A stretch of 64,000 nucleotides of DNA from Bagarius yarrelli (GCA_005784505.1 VCAZ01000046.1:1554001-1618000); one strand, 5' to 3'; numbered from the stretch's first letter, positions 10,721-23,353 are shown. Made by a program: numbers and translations. The notes: generated by a model from the letters alone, not told the origin.

Positions 10721-12250
10721 TTTTAACACACTTTTCATCTCTAGGGTTAGTAAAAGAAAAGGAAAACTAAAACCAGCTATAGTGAAATAAATCTTTAAGG
10801 TGTTTATGGTCTTTTCCAGTTAGATGTTCAGGAATCAGGGCAGTTACTTTAGAGTGAATCAGAATCAGATGGGGTTTTAGTAGTTATTAGATTTTTTTGG
10901 TAACAGGAGCTTCTATTTACAGTGAATAAACGAAAAAGAAAGAATAAACGATTTACACAATGTTCTTATGTGTAAGTACGTGTGTGAGAAAAGTACAACA
11001 ATGTAATTGCGTTAACGATGGATAACCGACAAAAGAATTTATATTGTGTATTGCACATTAATTGATCGCTTTAAATGGAAAAAAAGAATAAATCACCCTA
11101 AATCCAGTAGACAGTAAACCCTTACAGCTTTACAGAAACTTTACAGAGAAAGATAGGTGCCTTGGCTAAAGCCTGGATTGTTAGACAGTATGTATTTTAT
11201 TATGTCTCATTCTGTGTTTAGGGTCTGGACTTGCTCAGTGAAGCAGTCAGATCTCCCAGGCTGATTTGGGTGAATTCTAATCTGGCTGCATCCCCGTCCC
11301 CGACAGTATATACCCACTAATTAGCACAGAGATTGCTAATGAGAAGCATAATGCAAAGCCTCACAATATCACGCACTGTTTACTAAAGATTGCTCAAGCT
11401 TGGGAAAACACAACATGCACATCCACACTCACACACACACACACACGCACAGTAAAGTTCACACTTGCATGCAAATCCCTCTTGTATAAATTATAATACG
11501 CTTTAAACTTCCAAAGCAGGCAACGTTTTCCTGTTAGATCAAAGCCTGGCGGTCCGGGTTAATCCGTGCCTATGAAACTAGTCAGAGATGAAACACGTGG
11601 CTGTGGAGTCCGGCTAGACCTCTTGCAGACCTAACGTCTCCCCCTGCATGTTTTCCCCTGCTGCTTCCTCTCTCTGGTTTGATAAAAGAGACCCCTTATC
11701 TTTGTTTATCACTTACTTTTCCTTTTTTTCTTCAAATAGTAGCTGCACACGTGACACTCTACGCCCTCGATGACTATTCCACATTAATATGATCAGACAA
11801 GCATGTAATGCGGCTGTAGTTCATAAAGCAGTTGTTAAAAATGTATATTTTATGTCTGAGTGTGTGTAAAATGTATTCGGATACAGTTGTCATTCTGTTC
11901 CACATGATTTTCAAAGTCAAGATTTTAAAACTCATGCACATGCCGTGCATATACACACATACACACACACACACACACACACTCACAAAACCACATGGCA
12001 GCCACCACCTGTACATAAACAAAGTAAACACGTTCTTCCTCACGCACTTTGCAACAAATCCAAAATGCATTCTTCGCTGTGCTCCGCCTATCTGTCTGCA
12101 TGCATGTTTATCGTGTGTTTCAGTTAATGTGGTTGCTGCTAGTCTGCACGAGCAGAAACATTCACGACCACAGATGATGTCTAAATTCTGAAAGTAGTCT
12201 GATGACTAATTTCCCAGTGCATACAGTACGTTTGCATGGGGTAGGAATCT
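10721..12250. other. non-coding stretch with two CA microsatellites
   Basis: CA runs lie at about 11427-11448 and 11955-11982. Frames of 98 and 119 codons on opposite strands at 11.8-12.2 kb overlap each other across the CA run and are artefacts. Otherwise AT-rich and unremarkable. Confidence 0.5.
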
Positions 12251-12587
12251 TAAGCCGCATTTATAGCGCATGTATAAAGTGAACTAATTGTTTTCTCCAA
12301 TGTGGTACAGAGGGGATATGACCCACAATTGCGTAACCAGGGAAAAAAAGCATAAAGATTCCGATATTTTTAAATCGGATTTAGGCCTTTGTTTTCATCC
12401 ATTGCGTCCACTGATTTTCCCTTTTCCGGTCGGTACCTTGCGTTGTTTTGCCGTGTATAGTGTGAATCCAGATATCGGATAGGGGTCTGTTAAAAGATGT
12501 GAGCAGGTCTTTAAAAAAAAAAAAAATCCAATATAGTCACAAAATTGGAAATGGGCATCAAGACCTGCAGCGTAAATGCGGCCTTTA
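12251..12587. mobile_element. possible non-autonomous DNA transposon (inverted ends)
   Basis: The left edge 'AAGCCGCATTTATAGCGC' is matched, in reverse complement and imperfectly, by the right edge, which on the minus strand reads 'AGGCCGCATTTACGCTGCAG'. The enclosed 340 bp has no coding capacity and includes a poly-A run at 12512-12526. Short length, inverted ends and no transposase fit a MITE-like element. No target-site duplication was identified. Confidence 0.35.
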
Positions 12588-13133
12588 CATCTGTTCACAC
12601 ATGCTTCTTTGCCAGTCTGATAAAAGTGCATGCAGCCTGATGCAACGGCCTGAAAAATGATTTCACTGTGCTCGCCCAATATGGCTCTGCATTATTCACA
12701 CTCATGCACATGTTGCGACAGTGTGCTGCTCTTCAGATGTCCTGCAGAGTGCCGGCTGCTGTCTGGAGACTTGACTGGAGATGTTTCAGCACTAATTTGG
12801 TACGCGCTTTAGAGGAATTCCGCATGCGTGGAAACCATAGAAAGTGAAAGGTAAACGCGAATGTAGCGGCCATGCTTAAATGTTTTGAATAATTTTAAGG
12901 ATATACTTTTATGGAAAAAGAAGGACTGCTGATGAAACCCCCCACTGCCTGCTACTCCCATGCAGGAGCTGCTCACTATAGACTTGTCATGGGAAGCGGA
13001 TTCTCAGAGAGAACGCTGGTTACATACTTCCTACACACATCTCCAGCAGAATATTAGACTCAGAGTGTCTTAGAAGTGTCTTGGGTATAAATATGACTTG
13101 AAGAACTGCGGGACTATAGAACTCTCCTAAAGC

Positions 13134-13670
13134 CAAACTTACACTGTGCGAGTTTTAATAGTCTTTTGTGATTGTTGCTTGTCGGATTGTACAAAAATAA
13201 TCCCAGTGCCACACTGTAGGATGTCTGTTGTTATAATATTAGACTATACAAGAGTCAAAACGCATCAAAAACGGGCACACACACAGAGACTTGTCCAGAG
13301 TACAAAAATCCGGTACACCCGTGTTTTCTTGCTAAAAATGGTAGCTAGCAGCATCAAAAACATGCAGCATTTGTATTAAAGTTGGACCAATTGCGTCATG
13401 AGGTTCAAAGTTCCTGTTGGTTCTTGTTTTGATGGTAGTCATAGAAGGAGTCACACTGCAGGAAAGTGTCTGAAATCTTTGGACTTTGCCAGAATTTCAC
13501 TAAAGGGAAAAACTGATCGCATCGGTCATTAATCTGCTGTGAGGGAACGTGTCAAACATCTGGCTTATTTACCCACAGATATGTAGGATTTTAGAATTCC
13601 TTAAGGATATTAAAATTTGTCTTAGACGACCAAATCGCCCCCTAAATCGCACAGTGTGAACCCGGTTTTA
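13134..13670. mobile_element. probable non-autonomous DNA transposon (inverted ends)
   Basis: The left end 'AACTTACACTGTGCGAGTTT' and the reverse complement of the right end, 'GTTCACACTGTGCGATTTAG', match over the core CACTGTGCGA. The roughly 540 bp between them has no meaningful open frame. Inverted ends around non-coding DNA indicate a MITE-like element mobilised by another element's transposase. The superfamily is unknown because the target-site duplication is not clear. Confidence 0.5.
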
Positions 13671-15088
13671 CATACGGGCATTAAGATCAACGATCATGTT
13701 AAAAAGCACACCCCAAACCAGAAGCAGAGAAAAGGACACCACTTTTGTTTGCTTTGTTGTATTTTAGTCAAAATGAAGCACAGAAAATGCAGACGCTACC
13801 TTAAAAAAATGTAGTTAATTGTTTAAACATGTAAATAATGACATAAAAGGTGTCACACAAGGTGCAAGCCAGTTTCAAACAGGGATTCAAAACGAAAAAT
13901 GGGTAAAAGCTGTAGCCCCCGGAAGAAATGAGATGAGATTCCAGTCACATGTCGGTGCGTAGCGGGTTCTGCTCTTTTCCTCTCTTCTGTAAATGGGGAA
14001 GGAACTCTGGTATGAGAGGAATAACTCAGGTTATTCTCAGCCTCATCAGAAAGACATGGATATATGGACTCTGTCAGACAAAAAAAAGTGCAAAAAACAG
14101 TACCAGCACCACAGATAGTTCATTATTTCTTGTTTATTTTTTTTCCTTAACCTTTCTCACGTCAAATTTGACCGGGTATTATTGATGTCTGGTTTTATTT
14201 TTAATGTAATTGTCTAAATTGAACATGGTGTAACCCAGATTTTTTTTTTTAATCCATGCTTTATAAACTGTTTAATTGAGAAAGACAAAGGTTGTGGGGT
14301 TGATTAAAGGATAATACAGGGGTTAATTATCCTTTATTTTAAAGAATAATTCATGGCTCACTTCATTTGCTGTACATGCCACCCTTTTTATTTTGCTTTA
14401 AATATACCACTATACCACTTTTCAAAGTCTATAATAAGTACAAATAAATATGCAATTAAATCTACATCTTTTGTGTTATTAACAAAACAAAAAAAAAAAA
14501 AAAAAGGAAAACCTTTAGAAATCATTCTTAACGTGTTTTTTTTTGCAACACAAACGGTTTATTCTACATGTAAATCATGAAGCGTCAATCGTTTACATAA
14601 TTTCAATTTAATTAACACATGTTTTCCAGCAACTGTGGAAAAGTGTCAGGGTTGTTTTAAAGGAAAGAAACTCTCTAGTAAAAGTTACCGGTAGTATTCC
14701 CTCCCCACAAGGTGTCGCTGAGCAAAAACGACGAGTCTGTCAGAAATCCATCGCAGAAGAAGTCTGCCTTATGATTTCCACTTTACAAAAGCGATGTATC
14801 CGAAGGTTAAGATACTGTTTTGTTTCTGCTTCAGGGCATGAGGACAAAAGAAAACGTGCAGCTATTTAAGGATTGGTTTGTTGTAGAAAAAAAAAAAAAA
14901 AAAAAAAGGAGAAGATAAAGAGACTTCAAGCTGGCTTTGGTGCTGATGCAGCTCTTGTTCAGGATGGACTACTTCACAGACACAAAGAGAAAGACTGCAA
15001 GAGAGAGAAGGACCTGTGCTCAGCATAGGAAGAGCTCTCATCCAGAAACAAGCAGCCGTGGGGAATAACAGACAGTAAAAGATAAAGA
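13671..15088. other. non-coding stretch with homopolymers and a small hairpin
   Basis: Poly-A runs lie at about 14488-14505 and 14887-14907. AAAGGATAAT at 14306-14315 and ATTATCCTTT at 14326-14335 form a perfect 10-bp inverted repeat with a 10-bp loop. No gene recognised. Confidence 0.5.
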
Positions 15089-15090
15089 TG

Positions 15091-15126
<36 letters not shown>
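15089..15126. repeat. (GA)n microsatellite
   Basis: Pure GA run; a second, shorter run lies at about 15237-15258. Antisense leucine/serine-rich frames through it are artefacts. Confidence 0.9.
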
Positions 15127-15133
<7 letters not shown>

Positions 15134-15929
15134 ACTTCAAAATAACAACAACACAAGCCCAGCACTCTGAAGGGGCTCTGTGTAATTGCCAGTTGCACTC
15201 AATGTTATCCTTTCCTGAGAGAAACAGATAGAAAGACAGAGAGAGAGAGAGAGAGAGGCTTAGAGTGAGAGAGCGTGTGTTAAGAAAAAAAGGGAAACAA
15301 TCGGTTTGAGATCTGTCATCTCTGGCTCCCTCTCAATCACCGCAGAGAGGAGAGAATAGATGCTGACATGCAAACTGCTCAGCGCGACAGGGAACACTCT
15401 TCTAATCAGTAATCAGAGTGCCTGTTTAGACAGTAGGGGCTCCGGGCTCCACTCTCTCGCAGGTCAAGGGCCTCTCCATAGTCGCTCTCTCCCCCACTGA
15501 CGCGTACACACCAGCGCAGGCAGTGCAAACACACGCTGCTCTGAGTTTTCTTTCCTTTTGTATACAAAAAAAAAAAAAAAAACCCAGAGATTTCACAATA
15601 ACCCTATGATGATGAGACAATAATTCTGAGGGGCTTATTTGCATTTCCATTAAAAAAAAAAAAATGAATATTCTGAAAATCTTAAAAAAAGTTTTTTTTT
15701 AAACTTAATTGTTCTGAGGGGATGGGGGGGAAATCAGCTTTAAAACAAGAAATAAATAAAGGAGCAAAATAAATTGCTTTCATCTGGAAACAGGGATGAC
15801 TTCGTTACGAATAAATATATGTGCATATAAAGCATGAGGCAGGGGGTTGCTAATGATAAGAATGCCTGGCTTTGTTGTGAGAAATTAAATTCATGCCATG
15901 CGGCTTTGTTCAGAACACAGCACGACTAA

Positions 15930-16265
15930 TCAAAGTAACCTTGAGATATAATTTCATGCCGAGGCTCGTGAGACGGCCTCCTCGAAAACAATACACCGAC
16001 GCCCCTTCGCGCTGCTGGCTGCCAGCACACCCGGGCTTGCGTTCGCCGAATGCAGCTATACAACGCGCCACTCGTACAATCAGAACGTGAGGGGTTGAAG
16101 TGTTTTGCGCAGGAGCCACAGCGAAGAGGACCCTCCGGCTCCAGCGGGCGCAGGTGCTTGATCAGGGAGGAACTCGAACGCAGAGGGACGAGAGGATGAC
16201 GCGGGGAGCATCCTGCCGGCCGCCGCGGGAGTCTATTCTAGATCATACTGACGCGGCTCTTCTCC
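15930..16265. promoter_or_regulatory. CpG-rich patch, possible CpG island
   Basis: Many CpG dinucleotides occur here, for example in 'GACGCCCCTTCGCGCTGC', 'CGTTCGCCGAATGC', 'ATGACGCGGGGAGC' and 'GGCCGCCGCGGGAG', within DNA that is otherwise AT-rich and CpG-poor. Opposed frames of 65-69 codons cover the patch and neither resembles a known protein. It could be a CpG-island promoter, a distal regulatory element or a remnant of a GC-rich repeat. I could not define a transcription direction or splice sites. Confidence 0.3.
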
Positions 16266-17870
16266 TTTTGTAATCAACTCGAGCACGACTCCTTCTGTTG
16301 TTTCTCGCTCTGTAATTCATCAATTCATTAAAAACATTGCTCAGAAAGCTGATTTCTGTGAGACTTAGTGAATGTGTTCTTCAGCTGTGGATGTATGAAC
16401 TTCTAGACCTGTTCTTTTAAAGTGAGAAGTGTCTGTAATATATATTCTTACTCCATGGTGTTGGCATCACAGATGTGTCTTTGAAATAAAAGCGGATGAC
16501 AAGGTGTTCTGATTTAACGCTGCAATATTTTATCACGTCAACACTTTTGGACATTTGAAGCGCTAGATCTACCCTATACATCTTTTCCACATCCCCGGCT
16601 GTGCTTTTTGCATGTGTTGGTACCTGTAGTAGGTTTAAAGCAGTAACAAAGCAGTTTAGCTGGGGCGATATGGAAGTTCTTGCAGGATGAGATGCTCAAA
16701 CATGTAGGGAAATATTTCCCCAGCCGCCTCAGCATAATTATAGCTCAGTCTTCAGTCTGGTTTTGCCTTGTTTCTTTATTACCAGCTGATCTGGGGTCAG
16801 TACCATGGATCTTTAATGTGGATCTAATTTAGCAGAGTTGAGTCGAGACGGCTTGTGGGCCAGAGCGAAAAAAAACACAAACTACTTCATGCATAACTGG
16901 TGTGCAGATGTTAAGCTCTGAGCAGGTCTGTTTGTAGAAGCGGGTCATGGCGCGGGAAGATGACACCGACCTGATCTAAGAGAGGATAAGACAGATGACG
17001 TCCATGAGGGGGAGATAAAAAAGAGGATAAACAGCAGGTTTGTCTGAGCGTTTCTCCTAAATGCCTTTTATTTACTGGGGATTAGGGGCAGAAAGGCATA
17101 AGCCTGAGAGGAGAACAGGCTAGCGAGGATGAGGAGGAAGTACAGGGAGACTCTCTCACATATGGGGAAGAGGAGGGGAGGCAGAGCAGACACCCGCTGC
17201 TCCCTTACGCATCTCTATTCTCCTGCATTCGAGTCAGACAAAACGCAAAATCAATACTGTTTTCCCCTCTCCTGTTTCCTCTTTGATGGTACTTCAAACA
17301 GCCGGTGGACAAGCCCCGAGAGGGTCATGTGAGGGGGATGAGAAAACGAGAGGTGAAAAAGGAAACTGGGAAATGGGAAAAAGGGTGGAATGTGCACTGC
17401 TCTCACATTAAACCGGTAGATAGCTAGGGGGGGGGCGGTTAAACATGACTGGAAGGACTGGACACAACAGTCTCAAGCACTAAGAGTGTATACGTGTGTG
17501 TGTGTGCACCTTTCTCGTTCTGCATGTGTGTATCTACACCTAACTTGTCCATGTCTAAGTGTGTGCAGATTGAGGTATGCTGCAGTCTAACAGAATGGCC
17601 ACATGTTACTCCTTGTGGAGATGATGATGATGATGATGATTTAAATTCTGATGACAAAGTCTGGAGCAGTTGCTGACTAACTAACAGGAGAAGAAGACAA
17701 TAAAGACAATAAAGACATGTCCATTTACAGTGAGCTTCAGGATGGGATTCTGTGTCTCAATCAGTTTAAATGTCACCGTCCGCAGCACCGGGCATGTAAC
17801 CGGATACATTCCATATTATAATCTCTTAAAGATACATGCACCATCACTCACATTACACTTCCAGTTTAAT
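16266..17870. other. non-coding stretch with a (GAT)n microsatellite
   Basis: (GAT)n of about eight units at 17618-17641. Elsewhere the DNA is of balanced composition with no recognised repeat or exon. Confidence 0.5.
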
Positions 17871-18330
17871 CTCACTCACTCACTCACTCACTCACTCACT
17901 CACTCACTCCTTCAATGCTAGTTCCATTCCACTTTCCAGTTCCTTCATCACACCCCCCACTCACTCCCCACACCCTCTCCCCCACTCCCTCCTCACCCAC
18001 TCCCTCACCACACGCCTCACTCCACTTCCACCCACTTCACTCCCTTCCCCCACCTCTCCCCACCACATACCCCACACTCACTCACCCACCATCACTCACT
18101 CACCCACACTCACTCACACACTCCTCTCCCCCCAATCCACTCACTCACCCACTCACCCCCCACTCCCCACCACCCACACACCACCCACCCACAATCGACT
18201 CACTCACCCACACTCACTCACCCTCACTTATCACCCTACTCAATCACCCTCACCCTCACCCTCATCCTCACTCACTATCAACTCACTCATCCTCACTCTA
18301 TCTCACTACACACACACTTACTACCACACT
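17871..18330. repeat. (CACT)n microsatellite expanding into degenerate C/A/T-rich DNA
   Basis: A pure tetranucleotide run occupies 17871-17909, followed by about 420 bp of degenerate CACT, CACC and CCCT units almost devoid of G. Two plus-strand frames of 161-199 codons run through it and translate to serine/histidine/threonine/proline repeats, as any such tract would. It is not a gene. Confidence 0.85.
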
Positions 18331-18482
18331 CACACCAGTGATCACGCGGTCACACACTCGCTCTTACATCCGCTCACATGCAGCTCACGCACCCACCTAA
18401 CTTGCACTCACATATGCATCGCCACCTTGCCATAACTGACACACACTGACGCACGCATTACATGCTCACACACATCACAAGC

Positions 18483-18832
18483 GCATTTTGCAAGCTGCCA
18501 GTTGATTTACTTTTTAATGTTGTGTAGTCTGAATATTAATTGCGACGAAATGGCAGCCAATTAATGCCCGTGTTTTACGCATGCACGATGCTCCGTGAGC
18601 GCCTGAGGGATAAATGACCGTTACTATGCACAGTTCAGTTTTAGAGGCACTGGTGGTAGCATATGTAGTGAGCAGATGCTAATCATTGCGTGATGAGAGG
18701 AGCTGTCGCTTTTCCAAAAAGCCTTGAAGGGTCAGTGCTGTAATAGCAATCACTGCAGTGCTCGTGTCGGAAGTAGCTGCTTGCTGGATTGCTCAGAAAG
18801 TACTAATCTGTCTCTGCTAATGAAAATTATTC
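18483..18832. promoter_or_regulatory. candidate conserved non-coding block
   Basis: Repeat-free, balanced sequence sandwiched between microsatellites. ATTAATTG (18535-18542) and CAATTAAT (18558-18565) form an inverted pair of homeodomain-type sites with a 15-bp spacer. Further candidate sites include GATGCTAATCATTGCGTGATG near 18677 and CTGCTAATGAAAATTATT near 18816. Such clustering is typical of vertebrate enhancers. No conservation data were available. Confidence 0.25.
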
Positions 18833-19030
18833 CGCTCTCTCTCTCTCTTGCTCTCTCTCTCTCTGTCATTCCTTTACTCCTCGAATTCCAAGGCTGAAAA
18901 AATCTCTTTTTTCCCCTCCTGTTGAAAAAAAAAATGTGTGTGTGTGATGTAAAATAGCTATATAGTATATAGCTCTATATAGATATATATATATATATAT
19001 AAGCTATATATATATATATATATATATATC
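18833..19030. repeat. (CT)n and (AT)n microsatellites
   Basis: An interrupted CT run at 18834-18864 is followed, after about 115 bp, by an AT run from 18981 to 19029 broken once by AAGCT. Confidence 0.85.
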
Positions 19031-19426
19031 TAATGTGTTGATGCGTGTGTGGGTGTGCACGTGTGCATGACATGGGGTGTGTGTGTGGTGCAGCTGGACT
19101 TGGTGATGTGTTATCTGCGAGTCTGAGAGAGGGAGTAGTCTTGCAGGCTGAAATACAGCCGACAGGCCAAGACTTCAAAGGCTACAGTACGATGGGCATT
19201 ATCAAAGCCTGAAAGACGATGCGCGAAATTAGTGGGGGAAAAAAAATAGAGTGAGAAACCCGACCCTGCCATCAAAACAATCAAACATCACCCACTGCTT
19301 CCGTACGCCAAACAGCTCGGAAACGACCACGCAATCCGTACGGACCTTTGTAATCAGGAATGATTAGTTTTTCTGCAGCCCCAGTTACACTGTGCTAAGT
19401 CTGATAAAATTAGCCCAGTGATTAAA

Positions 19427-19616
19427 CAGAGAGAGAGAGAGAGAGAAGAGAGAGAGGGGCGAGGAGGAGAGAGAGAGAGAGAGAGGAGAAGTAAGATGAG
19501 AGAGGGGAAATCTGATGTAAAACAGAGGAGAGATGTAGGTGCTCATAATGACAGCTGAGCTGCACGACTATGGTGAGAGGACAGAAAAGGAAGTAAGAAA
19601 AAGAGAGGGTGAAGAA

Positions 19617-19662
<46 letters not shown>
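19427..19662. repeat. two (GA)n microsatellites
   Basis: GA runs at 19427-19485 (interrupted) and 19616-19662 (nearly pure). The antisense serine/leucine repeat frames of 124 and 155 codons that cross them are artefacts. Confidence 0.9.
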
Positions 19663-19664
<2 letters not shown>

Positions 19665-20044
19665 TAAAAGGAGATGCTGGCACACACAGTCCTTGCCAAA
19701 CTGTCTGAGGTGCCAGAACTCAAGACAGCGAGTGTATAAGGCTGGGTGTGTCCGTGCATGGCATAGGCAATAAGGCCAGGTGTCAGACTGTTCCACCCTC
19801 TCCTTCCTGATAATCTCTCACTCTGACTACACACACAAACAACACACACACACAAACACACCAAACAACACACACAAACAACACAACAACAAACTACACA
19901 CAGCACAACAACTAGAGTTAAATAAATATATATATATCTATGCTCCCAGTGACCAGTCAATACCTTATAAAGCAGCTGCCTGGTAATGCATTCATAGCAC
20001 GAGACACATTCACACACACTGCCAGTCATACTCACTCACTCACT

Positions 20045-20045
<1 letters not shown>

Positions 20046-20083
<38 letters not shown>

Positions 20084-20260
20084 CAAACACACCCAAAACA
20101 CACACAAAAAACTTTAATAACATGTGGAAATGGTACAGTTGTCTTAGTGAGTTGCTGTGTATTACTACAGCCACTCAGTTCTTGAAAGGAAGGTGAAGCA
20201 TATATATATATTATATATTATGTGTGTGTCCGTTTGTGTGAGTGTGTGTGTGTGTGCGCC
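20046..20260. repeat. (CA)n, (AT)n and (TG)n microsatellite cluster
   Basis: CA run at 20046-20082, AT run at about 20200-20219, TG-rich stretch at 20221-20256. Confidence 0.85.
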
Positions 20261-21958
20261 CTTTGTCCAAATCCCCTGTTCTTAACGGCACAGAATGCAC
20301 TGCTCTCCACCAGCGGTTACTAAGCGCTGCACTAAGCCATTGTTTTGGCTGCTGTGGATAGTCAGGAGTGGAAATGATGTAACTAAGGAGGTGATGATGT
20401 AAACAATTATACAATAGTCTAATTTATTGGCTGTGTTTTCTTGATCGGATAATTTTTGGCCTGGTTTGATCTGATGTATTTATGGAAATATCCTACTTAA
20501 CACACACATCCTCCGCCATCGGTCATTCAGTCATTTATTTGGTCAGTTATCTGCCACCCACAGTTCTGGGTTGTTCTGTTTGTATGTTTGCCTGGATGCT
20601 GAATGTCCACTGGGGCTAATGGGGTAATGGCCGATCTTGTTAACCTGTGCTGTGGAGCTGAGGAACCTGGTGTATGAAAGGATAAAGAGGGGGGGGGGGG
20701 CACTTTAGCATGCGAATGCCATTCATTTGGCTTTCTTTGTAGCGTCTATGCTCAATCATTTCTAGTCTGGTGAGCACAAAGCACAGCAACGCGCACCTCT
20801 CGCCACCGCATCGCTGCATTCTACTTCCAGTACACGTAGAAATCTTTTTTGTATGAGTCCCTGGACTTTCTGAGTTTATTCCGCAGCTTAATTAGGATGT
20901 AGATTTTAGCTTTGAATCAAAATTTCTGTTGCTTCTTTTGCAATTTCCTAATAGTTTTTCTATAACTATGCAAACGGGATTTGGAATGTTTTTGGGGATT
21001 AATAGCCAGAAATGCTGGAATATTTGCATGGAATAATGAACAGGACGTTTTTATTACGGGTAAACCTGTAGGGCTGATAGGAGACTGCAAACTGAGAGAG
21101 AAGACAAACAAAAGACAAAAGAAAATATAGTCATATAGGCTGTGAATATGCCGGTTTCAGGATAGTTAAAAAGGGCCGTTATGCGAAAGAAATGCGATAA
21201 TAAAAAACTAAATCAACATTTCACGTTCCATAGCATGAAGGTGCTGAGAAGAAAACTGAGACCAGAGCGTGGCAAGCTTGCGTGTGCAATCTACGGTGTT
21301 GGAAAGTTGTTAGAAGATGTGAGAAGAGCTGCGGTGCAGTGTTCCTGCAGTCGCATGAGCTCCATTTATTTTCAGCTGAGCAGTGTCTCCGATCCAACCC
21401 ACACACTGGGATCCAGGGTCAGGGGGCTATCTTTTACACCTGCTTCATCATGCCATGCAACTCACTCTCACACACACACACACACATGTCAGGTAAACGC
21501 CCAAAGCCACATGTAACTATTTGCATGCAGGGAAACACACACAAACAGTATCATACTTTAGAAAGATAAAAAGACATGTGTGTCTCATGCTTGTCAATCA
21601 GTGACGATCCGCGGTACTTAATTTCCCAGACACAAAGAATGAAGTTGTGAATTAATTGTTAGGGTTAAAGGTTAACCGTCACTGCGTTGAGTGCCACATC
21701 AGCCTTGTGCACTAAAAAAAAAAAAAATACAGATCATCAACAATCCATACAGTCAATACGCCTCTGTATTTACAGGCTACCAGGGCCAGTCATGGTTTGA
21801 TAAAGATCTAGGATGCACTCGCAGGAAACTCTGTCAGCTCTGCACGGACGTGCTGGGTGTAAGCGGAAAAGCTAGGTGGCTATCTGCTAACACCCAATTG
21901 CTTTTTCCATTCCCACCACTTCTCACCTAATGCAGAATGACAGCTGCTCTACAGGCAG
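20261..21958. other. non-coding stretch, nothing firm recognised
   Basis: Includes a G run at 20690-20700, a short CA run at about 21470-21485 and poly-A at 21714-21727. The 111-codon frame at 21181-21516 has no recognisable motif and runs into the CA run. Confidence 0.45.
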
Positions 21959-21978
21959 TGTGTGTGTGTGTGTGTGAG
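21959..21978. repeat. (TG)n microsatellite
   Basis: Short TG run with GAGTG variants following; TG-rich imperfect sequence continues to about 22110. Confidence 0.8.
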
Positions 21979-22210
21979 TGTGAGTTTGTGTGTAAATAGA
22001 GAGGAGGAATGGGAAATGCTAGAGTGCATGAAAGCCTGGACTGCGTCTATGAAGTGTGTTGCACTTTATGCACATGAGTACGTGTGTATGAGAGTGTGTA
22101 TGTGTGTCTGGAACAGAGGAAAAGAGCGACTAGAGAAGAACCACAGAAGCATATACGGTACACCCTTGACCTTTTGGAGCCGGTGGGAGTGGGTACGAGT
22201 GTGTGCACGT

Positions 22211-22300
22211 TAGGGCTGCACAATATATCGTTTCAGAATGGAGGGCGCAACGTGTGTATCCGCAGCAGTCACTGCATGTGCCGATTCCAATTGACTGCAC
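22211..22300 (+). mobile_element. DNA-transposon left terminus, fragment
   Basis: It begins 'TAGGGCTGCACAATATATCG' followed by 'TTTCAGAATGGAGGGCGCAA'. Fish genomes carry many non-autonomous elements starting TAGGGCTGCACGATATAT. The remaining body and the opposite end were not identified with confidence, so the right boundary is open. Confidence 0.4.
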
Positions 22301-22715
22301 TAGGGTTGAGAACGCATGTGATCTGTGAATTAATTGCAGAGTTCAATAATCGAGTGAAAGTTTATGCTTTGCACAGAGTTTTAGGGTTTGTAAGCATTTA
22401 AGCAGAAAAAACGATCACGTTTATAAATTTAACAAAGATTAACAGGAGTTACAGTGAAGTTTATACGGTGTGATTTTACATTTAAGTCTTCAATTTCTGT
22501 ATCCGAATCCCCAGCAAAACATAAAACACTGTTTATTTGATCTGTATTGTTGTTCTATCGTATTAATCTATGGTTATAATGTGTGTATTATATTTTACAG
22601 ACGCCGCTTCCTTACAAAATCACCCTAATCACTGTAAAAGAATTCATTCTTTCTATACAGAGCTCCTTATGTCATCTGGTGAAAAACTAAATAAAGCAAT
22701 GCCCGTTATTTCCAG

Positions 22716-22717
<2 letters not shown>

Positions 22718-22751
<34 letters not shown>

Positions 22752-22875
22752 AAGATGGCAGCGATGATGGTGAAGGTTAGTCGGCTTAAGGATGCAGGAT
22801 GAAGCGACTGTGCATGCTCGCCCAGCAAGCAAAATAATAGGTCAGTGGAGCACATCAGCATCAACTCTTCCAGCC

Positions 22876-22942
<67 letters not shown>
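22718..22942. repeat. (TG)n and (CA)n in inverted arrangement
   Basis: A TG run at 22718-22747 is followed, after 129 bp of ordinary sequence, by an unbroken 66-bp CA run at 22877-22942. The runs are complementary, so a transcript or single strand could fold back on itself. Confidence 0.9.
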
Positions 22943-22945
<3 letters not shown>

Positions 22946-23291
22946 ACATGCACACGAGGTCAGTCTGATACAGAAGCATGCATTCTGCTGTATCTGAATC
23001 TGATTGAAACGAGCTGCGGCTTATTTTTAGCGCAACACTGAAAATAGACAGCAGCACTTTATGAGACTCATTAACACTTTCCACTCGACAGCCGTTTGAC
23101 TTTTCTCTCTTCTCTCTCTTTTCTCTCTTTTCTCTCTTCTGGATTGTTCTGTTATTCTTCTAAAAGAGCTCCAACTTTATTCTTTACTAAAACGGTATTT
23201 CTAAAAAAAAAAAAAAAAAGGAAAAAAAAGAAATGATATTTTGCTGTAGAAGAGTTTGCATGCAAATAAACGGATTTACAGATGTGTAACA

Positions 23292-23353
23292 AACGCGCGC
23301 GCGCGTACACTTATATATATCTATATACAGTATAATCCGGATGCGTGCGTGTG

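Noticed and set aside
17836..18435. Open frame of 199 codons, the second longest in the window
   Set aside because: It is the translation of a (CACT)n-derived low-complexity tract, with another frame also open over the same DNA. No protein family looks like this.
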